Shown here piece by piece: positions 15,652 through 22,800 of a DNA stretch of 38,517 nt. Each line of letters begins with the position of its first letter. Within the stretch, counting starts at the first letter, position 1. The notes beneath the pieces are model-generated. The model was not told the origin of the DNA. It searched no databases and saw nothing but the letters and a program-made list of their open reading frames with translations. The stretch is from positions 1 through 38,517 of the forward strand of contig JAEZDN010000003.1 of assembly GCA_023433275.1 (NCBI GenBank). The letters run 5' to 3'. The stretch comes from Verrucomicrobiota bacterium. Its GTDB lineage: Bacteria; Verrucomicrobiota; Verrucomicrobiia; Opitutales; Opitutaceae. The translations under genes and the position numbers were made by a program.

Positions 15652-17103
15652 ATGAGTCTCTTCCGCACGAAATCCATTGCCTCGCTCCAAGCCGAGGCAT
15701 CCGCCGAGCACGGCTACAAACGCACCCTGGGGCCCATGAACCTGGTCAGCCTTGGCATCGGCTCGGTGGTCGGGGCTGGCATCTTCGTGCTCGCCGGGAC
15801 CTCCGCCGCGCAATACGCGGGGCCCGCCATCGCGCTTTCCTTCGTGTTTTCGGGCATCGCCTGCCTTTTCGCCGGGCTGTGCTACGCCGAGCTTGCGTCA
15901 ATGATCCCCGTCTCGGGCAGCGCCTACACCTACAGCTATGCGACGCTCGGCGAACTCTTCGCTTGGGTTGTCGGCTGGTGCCTGGTGCTGGAGTACCTGT
16001 TTTCCGGGGCGGCCGTCGCCGTCAGCTGGTCGGGCGCGGTGCGCGACATCCTGCTGGAATTCAACCTCACGCTCCCGGTCGCGCTCTCCAGCGCCCCGCT
16101 GGCCGTCACCAATGGGACATTGGTCACCACCGGCGCGCTGGTGAACCTGCCGGCGATTTTCATCTCCCTCGCCCTCACCTACATTCTTTATATCGGCATC
16201 CGGGAATCCGCTTCCTTCAACGACCTCATGGTCTTCATCAAGGTCGGCGTCCTGGTGGCCTTGGTTGGATACGGCATCTGGTACCTGTTGAAGAATCCCG
16301 CGATCGCCCGCGCCAACCTCGCGCCCTTCATCCCTGAAAACACCGGGACCTTCGGCGAGTACGGCTGGAGCGGCGTGTTCCGCGGCGCGGCCGCCATTTT
16401 CTTCGCGTACGTCGGCTTCGACTGCGTGTCGGCGGCGGCCCAGGAAACGCGGAATCCGCAGCGCGATATGCCCATCGGCCTCCTGGGCACGCTGGCGGTG
16501 GTCTCATTTCTCTTCATTGCGGTTTCCGTCGTCCTGACCGGCATGGTGAACTTCAAGGACCTGAACGTGGACGCGCCCTTCATCTTCGCGCTCCAGCACG
16601 TGGGCGCGCCCGACTTCTTCCGTTACCTGATCGAAGCCGCCACGTTGGCCGGTCTCACGTCGGTCATTCTGGTTTCCCTGCTGGGCCAGCCGCGCATTTT
16701 CTACGCGATGTCGCGCGACGGGCTGCTGCCCAAGGTATTCGCCCGGATCCACCCCCGCTACGGCACCCCGCACATCACCACTTGGATCACCGGGATTTCC
16801 TGCGCCGTGATCTCCGGTTTGTTTCCGCTCGATCTGCTCGGGGAGCTGATCTCCATCGGCACGATGCTCGCCTTCGCCCTCGTTTGCGCCGGCGTCCTGG
16901 TGCTTCGCCGGACCCGGCCCGATCTGCCCCGCCCTTTCCGCACGCCTTGGGTGCCCCTCGTACCAGTTCTGGGCATCGGCAGCTGTGCACTCCAAATGTA
17001 CTTCCTGCCGTTGATCACGTGGCTGAACCTGGCCATCTGGATGGCCCTGGGCTTCGCCGTGTACTTCGGTTACAGCCGCCGTCACAGTCTCCTGGCGAAA
17101 TAA
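15652..17103 (+). CDS. APC-superfamily amino acid permease (CAT-like)
   Basis: A 483-residue integral membrane transporter with about 12 transmembrane helices. The first helix holds the broken-helix substrate motif GIGSVVGAGIFVLAG, followed by AGPAIALSFVFSGIACLFAGLCYAELAS and SGSAYTYSYATLGELFAWVVGW, typical of the cationic amino acid transporter/YfnA branch. Later blocks FFAYVGFDCVSAAAQETRNP and ISIGTMLAFALVCAGVLVLR also fit this branch. It probably imports an amino acid by proton symport; the substrate cannot be assigned. It follows the Wza-like gene by 15 bp and is ended by a bidirectional terminator. Confidence 0.92.
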   Translation: MSLFRTKSIASLQAEASAEHGYKRTLGPMNLVSLGIGSVVGAGIFVLAGTSAAQYAGPAIALSFVFSGIACLFAGLCYAELASMIPVSGSAYTYSYATLGELFAWVVGWCLVLEYLFSGAAVAVSWSGAVRDILLEFNLTLPVALSSAPLAVTNGTLVTTGALVNLPAIFISLALTYILYIGIRESASFNDLMVFIKVGVLVALVGYGIWYLLKNPAIARANLAPFIPENTGTFGEYGWSGVFRGAAAIFFAYVGFDCVSAAAQETRNPQRDMPIGLLGTLAVVSFLFIAVSVVLTGMVNFKDLNVDAPFIFALQHVGAPDFFRYLIEAATLAGLTSVILVSLLGQPRIFYAMSRDGLLPKVFARIHPRYGTPHITTWITGISCAVISGLFPLDLLGELISIGTMLAFALVCAGVLVLRRTRPDLPRPFRTPWVPLVPVLGIGSCALQMYFLPLITWLNLAIWMALGFAVYFGYSRRHSLLAK

Positions 17104-17145
17104 CCGCTCGACCGCGCGGGAACCCGACGGGTAGCCGCAAAAGAT

Positions 17146-17170
17146 AAAGCCCCGCACGCGGCGGGGCTTT
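17146..17170. terminator. bidirectional Rho-independent terminator
   Basis: AAAGCCCCGC (17146-17155) pairs with GCGGGGCTTT (17161-17170). T-rich tracts follow on both strands (GCTTTATTT on plus, ATCTTTT on minus), between the converging permease gene and the 715-residue surface-protein gene. Confidence 0.88.
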
Positions 17171-17235
17171 GCTTTATTTAACTCGCGGAGGCTTCAATCC
17201 GAACCCATCCGCGGTCGCGGTTGGGTTCGCTATCT

Positions 17236-19383
17236 TTAGTTACGCCCCTTGCCGTTACCGTTACCGTTTCCGTTGCCGTTACCGTTTCCGTGGCTGTTGC
17301 CGTAGCCGTTTCCATTACCGTGGCTGTTACCGTGGCTGTTGCCGTGGCTGTTGCCGTGGCTGTGATTGTTGTCTCGGTCACGGTCGCAATCGTTATCCCG
17401 GCCGCGATTCCGGTCGCGTCCGTCATGGTCGTGGTCGCGGTTGCGGCAATCGCGGTCCTCATCGCAATCATCGTTGCGGTTGCGATTGCAGTCACGCCCG
17501 CCGTGGTCGTGATCCCGGTTCCGGCAGTCGCGATCGTGGTCGTGATGGCGCTCGCGGCACTTGTGATCGCGCTTCCAATCCCGGCAGGAGTCGTCGTCAC
17601 GGCCCTTCTTCTTGGTGAAGATGTCCGTCGAATCGATGAGCTGCGGCGTGCCATTGGCCGTGGTGTAGACATCCACACGGTAGTGATGAACGCCGCTCGC
17701 CGTGTCGAAGTTCAGGTGGTACATGTGGCCGGTGATGGCATAATCCGGCGGATTCGGGCTGCCCTCGCCGTACGGGAACAGCGTCGGGTTGGAGATCGAG
17801 CCGTTGCCGTAGATCTCGTAGATGGCGATGACGACCTTCGTGTCGCGCACGAACTTGCCCTTGCAGTCCAGGCGGAACTTGATCGGCACCACCGAGCCGC
17901 CTTCGACCGTCTTGTTCAGTGAAATGGGCGGCAACCAGGTCAGGTCCCGGCAAGCCTGCGTCTGGGTCTGCGTCACCGTGAAGGTGCTGGATGCGGACGC
18001 CACCGCACCGGCGCTGTTCGTCAGCGTCACATTGATCGTGTGCGCGCCGCCCGCGGAATAGCTCACTGAGCCGCTGCCAGTGATGCTCGGCGAATTCAGG
18101 CCGTTGATCGTGGCGGGAACGGTCACCCCATCGACCTTGACGCTGACGCTGGCCACCGTGCCGTAAACCGCGGCGCCGGTGAAGGTGAAATTGACGACGG
18201 TGGCGGGATCGCCGGAAGTGCGGGTGAAGGTGGCTCCGTTGGCGGGCGTGGTGATCGTGACTGTCGGCAGCGGAGCGATGCCCTCGACGCGGAACGGAAC
18301 CTGCACCGGCGTGGCGGCGCCGTATTCATTCGACGCCATGAATTCCAAAACGTGGTTTCCGGCCGGGACGGTCAGTGTGGTGCTGCCCGTGGCGGTGGTT
18401 GAGCTCCCCACACCGCTCTGATTCAGGGCAATCGGGGTGCCGTTGAGCGTGGCGGAAATGGCGGTGATATTGCCGTAGATGCTGTTGGCCGTGAAGCCGA
18501 CGGGCACCAACGCACCGGCAGTGCCGAGGGTGTAGCTGAAGGACGCATTCGCCGTCGGACTCGACGGCGTGATCGTCGGGGGCGGGGCCTCAACGACGAC
18601 GTTGATTTCAGCGGTCGCGCGGCTCGTGCCGTTGCGGTTCGTGGCGCTGGCTTCGACGACATAGGTGCCCGCTTGGGTGAGTTGGACCGAACCCGTGCCG
18701 GAGCCGATGAGGGTCAGAAGACCGGTGGTGACCAGGTTGGCAACCGAGGAACCGCTCACCGAGGCCACGAGGCTGTCGAGGGGCATGCCATTCAACCCCA
18801 CGCTGGCATTGAACAAAATGGGCACCGTCACGGGCTGGCCCGTCGCCGGACGATAAACATAGGTTGCGCCATTCGGCGGGCTCAGGAGGACGATCGCCGG
18901 CGGGGAATTGTCGACGTTGTACGCGGGATTGGCGGTCGCGTTGATGGTGGCGCCGGCATCATTGAGGCCGAACGGGTTCACGGGCCAGCCGGACGGCTTC
19001 AGCTTGTAAGCGTAATCACCGGCGAAATTTCCCAATGGGACCGCAACCGTGACCGTGGTCGACTGCGATTGGTTCGGGCCAGTGAAGGTGAGCGACGGCG
19101 CGCTCAGCGAAACAAACGCCAACGCCTCAGCGTCGCTGACACCCGCAGGCTTGGAGAGAATCGTCACGTCCAGCGGGACGGTGACCGAGGTATTCGCGAG
19201 CAGATGCGAAGGGGACGTCACCGTGAGAACGTAACTCGAAGAGAACGGCTGGTTGCCCTGCACGATCTTGATCGACGGATTGTAGGTCACCGCGGAGGGA
19301 TTGCCCACCGGGCCGGTCGCCGCGGAAAGCATACCGTACATGGCTACGAACGTGAAAAATGCGGTCAGCCGGGAGAACTTCAT
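17236..19383 (-). CDS. secreted multi-Ig-like protein with Cys/His/Asp and His-Gly-Asn tail
   Basis: A 715-residue exported protein. Signal peptide: KFSRLTAFFTFVAMYGMLSAA. Several bacterial Ig-like/cadherin-like beta domains follow, separated by linkers of the type PPAIVLLSPPNGATY, TPSSPTANASFSYT and TVTITTPANGATFTRTSGD (residues ~160-465). After a domain beginning CRDLTWLPPISLNKTVEGG (~470-595) comes a strongly biased tail: ~600-670 is Asp/Arg/His/Asn-rich with spaced Cys (two copies of DCRNRDHDH), and the last ~45 residues are HGN/GN repeats. The tail lacks PEP-CTERM and LPXTG signals. Metal or polyanion binding is inferred. It is divergent from the 1838-residue PEP-CTERM protein. Confidence 0.82.
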   Translation of the reverse strand: MKFSRLTAFFTFVAMYGMLSAATGPVGNPSAVTYNPSIKIVQGNQPFSSSYVLTVTSPSHLLANTSVTVPLDVTILSKPAGVSDAEALAFVSLSAPSLTFTGPNQSQSTTVTVAVPLGNFAGDYAYKLKPSGWPVNPFGLNDAGATINATANPAYNVDNSPPAIVLLSPPNGATYVYRPATGQPVTVPILFNASVGLNGMPLDSLVASVSGSSVANLVTTGLLTLIGSGTGSVQLTQAGTYVVEASATNRNGTSRATAEINVVVEAPPPTITPSSPTANASFSYTLGTAGALVPVGFTANSIYGNITAISATLNGTPIALNQSGVGSSTTATGSTTLTVPAGNHVLEFMASNEYGAATPVQVPFRVEGIAPLPTVTITTPANGATFTRTSGDPATVVNFTFTGAAVYGTVASVSVKVDGVTVPATINGLNSPSITGSGSVSYSAGGAHTINVTLTNSAGAVASASSTFTVTQTQTQACRDLTWLPPISLNKTVEGGSVVPIKFRLDCKGKFVRDTKVVIAIYEIYGNGSISNPTLFPYGEGSPNPPDYAITGHMYHLNFDTASGVHHYRVDVYTTANGTPQLIDSTDIFTKKKGRDDDSCRDWKRDHKCRERHHDHDRDCRNRDHDHGGRDCNRNRNDDCDEDRDCRNRDHDHDGRDRNRGRDNDCDRDRDNNHSHGNSHGNSHGNSHGNGNGYGNSHGNGNGNGNGNGNGKGRN
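17251..17370. repeat. tandem short repeats encoding the HGN/GN tail
   Basis: Six-base units (CCGTTA/CCGTTT/CCGTTG) grade into a 12-base unit CCGTGGCTGTTG present about four times (near 17320-17365). The units are in frame with the minus-strand gene and encode Gly-Asn and Ser-His-Gly-Asn. Such arrays can change copy number by slippage. Confidence 0.8.
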
Positions 19384-19811
19384 ACGTGGAGTGGGGATAA
19401 GGGCCTAGATACTGCTTAGGAAGTGGCCCTAGCTAGATAGGGCCGAAAACCGGCGTCAACTCCTTATTAGGTAGATTTACCTATTTAATGGGTGAGGATC
19501 GCGGGGTTTACCCCCGTCAAGCAACTCGCCCGCGGTACACGTCCTCGCGCGCTACCCTATTGATCTGAAAAACAGCTACTTGAGTAACGATCTCTCGATT
19601 CCCGTCTGACAGCACGGCGAACCGCCGCGGGAACTAAGCCTCTGCCCCGGCATGAACACCTTCGCATTCCGCAACAAAGTCGGGATTTAGCTTTCATTTT
19701 GGAAGTAGGGATTTATACCCAGACCGCCACTCCTCAGCTTCCCTACTTCCTGAATTGGTTACCCTATATTAGGCTTTTGGTCTCAGCGCCCGCTCCGATT
19801 CTCATTCCACG
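19384..19811. promoter_or_regulatory. 428-bp divergent control region with inverted repeats
   Basis: No gene is seen in this AT-richer gap between two divergent surface-protein genes. It holds a GGCCCTA/TAGGGCC hairpin in the minus-strand leader (19425-19444), AGGTA/TACCT with a 4-base loop near 19472-19485, GGGGTTTACCCC near 19503-19514, two copies of TACCCTAT (19553-19560, 19760-19767) and an 11-bp perfect inverted repeat (19701-19750). It must contain both promoters. No confident -35/-10 or sigma54 element was found. Confidence 0.6.
19701..19750 (+). promoter_or_regulatory. 11-bp perfect inverted repeat upstream of the PEP-CTERM gene
   Basis: GGAAGTAGGGA (19701-19711) and TCCCTACTTCC (19740-19750) are exact reverse complements with a 28-base spacer. 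They end 61 bp before the ATG at 19812. This could be a leader hairpin or paired operator half-sites; the sequence does not decide. Confidence 0.6.
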
Positions 19812-22800
19812 ATGAAACCACCTTCGGAACCTCGCATCTTCCGCCGCACAATGCGGCGCTACGTGCGCGCGCTCGCCGTGGTTTTGAGCATGCCTGCATT
19901 GGTTAGGTCGGCGACGATCAGCTGGGACGCGGGCGGAAACACGAACAGCTGGGGCACGAATAACAACTGGAGCAACAACTCCGCCTGGAGTTCAGGCAAC
20001 ACGGCGAATTTCGACACCGACTTGATGACGAATGCGCAATACACGATTCTGCTCGGTGGCAGCAATCGCACGGTGCGCAACATCACCTTCGGCTCCAGCG
20101 CGGCAACGCAAGGTTTCACCTTCGGCGCCGGGAATACCCTGACCATCAGCAATACCGCCGGCATCGTGAATAGCGACGCCGACACCCAGACCTTCAATGT
20201 CGCGATCTCCCTCGGAGCGAGCCAGACGTGGAGCGCAACTTCTGGCGGACTCATTTTCAACGGCGCCATCAGCGGCACGAACCGCACCCTCACTTTATCC
20301 GGTAGCTCCAACGGAACCATTGCAGGGAATATCAGCACCGGATCGGGCGGCATCACCAAGACCGGCTCCGGCACGTGGACGCTTTCGGGTTCCAATTCAT
20401 TCACGGGGACCACCACGGTCAGCACCGGTGTGCTCAATATTCGGAGCAACACCGCGTTGGGTGGAACCACGGCCGGCACCTCGGTGACCTCCGGCGCCGC
20501 GCTGGAATTCCAAGGCGGCATTTCCGTCGGCAACGAGACCATCACCCTCAACGGCACCGGCATCAGCTCCGGTGGCGCTCTCCGCAATGTGAGCGGCAAT
20601 AACAGCACTTCGGGCGGGGTGGTCCTCGGTTCCACCGGCGTGCGCATTAATTCCGACGCCGACACCCTCACCCTCACCGGCGGGATCTCCGGCACCAACC
20701 GGAGCCTGACCTTGGGCGGCGCCGGCAACATCACGGTTAGCTCGGGCATCATCGCCACCGGCAACGGTTCCCTCACCAAGGACGGCGCGGGCACCCTCAC
20801 GCTCTCTTCCAACAACACCTACACGGGCGTCACGACGATCACTGATGGCGTCCTCTCCGTCAGCAACCTGGCCAATGGTTCATCCGCCAGCAACATTGGC
20901 AGCTCGTCAAACTCCGCGAGTAACCTCGTCTTCAATGGCGGCACGCTTCGCCACACCACCGCCGGGGCCGACTCCACCAACCGCAGTTTCACGATTAATA
21001 ACGGCAAGACCGCCATCATCGATATCAGCGAGGCGACCGGCAACCTCACGATCTCGGGCGGCGCCGCGGGCACCAGTGGCGCCCTGACGAAAATCGGCGC
21101 AGGTACCCTCACCCTCACCGGCAGCAACGGCAACACGGGCGCCACCAACGTCGGCACCAGCGGTGGCGTCAGCGGAGGCACTCTGGCCATCGCCGGCAGC
21201 AGCGAACGCATTAACAACAACTCGGCGGTCACCGTCTACGCCGGCACCTTGAGCGTGGCCAACGGTCTCACCGAAACCATCGGCAGTCTCACGCTCGGCG
21301 GCGGCGCCAGCGGCACTACCGCCCAGGTCACCCTTGGCACGGGGAGCACCCTGACTCTCGGCGGCACCGTGACGTACAACGCCACCAACAATCCCAACGG
21401 CGCAACCATATCAGGTGGCACCCTCGGGTTGGGTGCCAATCGGACCTTCACCATTGGAGATTCCTCCGCCGCCACCGCCGACCTGACGATCAGTTCCATC
21501 ATTTCGGGCAGTAACAACCTGACCAAGCAGGGCACCGGAACGTTGGTGCTCACGAACGCCAACACCTACACCGGTACCACCACCGTGAGCACCGGCGTGC
21601 TCAACATTCAGAATAACACCGCCCTGGGCACCACCGCCAACGGCACCTCGGTGACTTCCGGCGCCGCGCTCGAACTCCAAGGCGGCATTGCCGTCGGCAA
21701 CGAGACCATCACGCTCAACGGCACCGGCATCAGCTCCGGCGGCGCCCTCCGCAGCGTGAGCGGCAACAACAGCATCTCGGGCGGAATTGTCCTCGGCTCC
21801 ACCGGCGTGCGTATCAATTCCGACGCCAATACGCTCACCCTCACCGGCGGCGTCACCGGCACCGGCCGGGCCCTCACCATCGGCGGGGCCGGCGACACCA
21901 CCATCAGCACCAACGGCATCAACACCGGCGCGGCCGGCACCCTGACCAAGGATGGCAGCGGCACCCTCCTGCTCAACGCCGGCAGCAACTACACCGGAAC
22001 GACGACGGTCAACGGCGGCACCCTCGCCGTCGACGGCAACCAGTCAGCCAATCGCCTCGCCTCCAACGCCGTCGTCCAGGTCAACAACGGGGGCACCTTC
22101 GAGATTCGTGGCGTGAATGCCTTTAATGCATCGAGCCCAGCCAAGGTTACGGTCAACTCCGGCGGCATCCTGAACATCGTCTCCGGCGCCAGCACCTATG
22201 GCGGTAGCACCAGCCACGCCCACCTCGGCGACCTCACCCTGGCGGGCGGTACGGTCAATTTGAGCTATTCTGGCAGCGGAACCGCCTACAACGCTGAGAG
22301 CGCGCAACTGGACGGATCGGTGACTGTCACCGCCAACTCCACCATCCAATATGGCTCCGGCGCGAACGCATCGAACGCCGGCATCGCGCTCAACGGCAAC
22401 ACGAGCTTTACCGTCAATTCCGGCGTCACGCTCAACGTAAGCGCGGAACTGGAAGACAACGACAGCGTTGGCGACGGCTTAACGAAAACCGGCGCCGGCA
22501 CCATGGTGCTGTCCGCGGCCAATACCTACACGGGAGCCACCACCATCAACCAAGGCATCCTTTCGATCTCCGATGTGGCGAACGGCGGCCTCTCCAGCCA
22601 TCTGGGCTCGTCCACCAACGCCGCGTCCAACCTCGTCTTCGACGGCGGCACCCTGCAGTTCACGGGATCCGGGTCCGACAGCACCAATCGCAACTTCACC
22701 ATCAACAACGGCAAGACCGGCACCATCGAGGTCACCAACCCCGCGGCCGAACTGACGCTGTCTGGCGGCAGCGCCGCCACCAGCGGCGCCCTCACCAAAA

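Noticed and set aside
17221..17922. 233-codon plus-strand frame that translates to Val/Ala-rich VAVTVAVAV sequence
   Set aside because: It mirrors the Asn/Asp/Gly/His tail codons of the minus-strand gene; not a membrane protein.
19652..19690. 12-codon ORF (MNTFAFRNKVGI) in the divergent control region, considered as a leader peptide
   Set aside because: No Shine-Dalgarno, no run of regulatory codons and no attenuator following it.
19690..19811. sigma54 (-24/-12) promoter for the PEP-CTERM gene
   Set aside because: No TGGCAC-N5-TTGC match was found; only loose TGG sequences.
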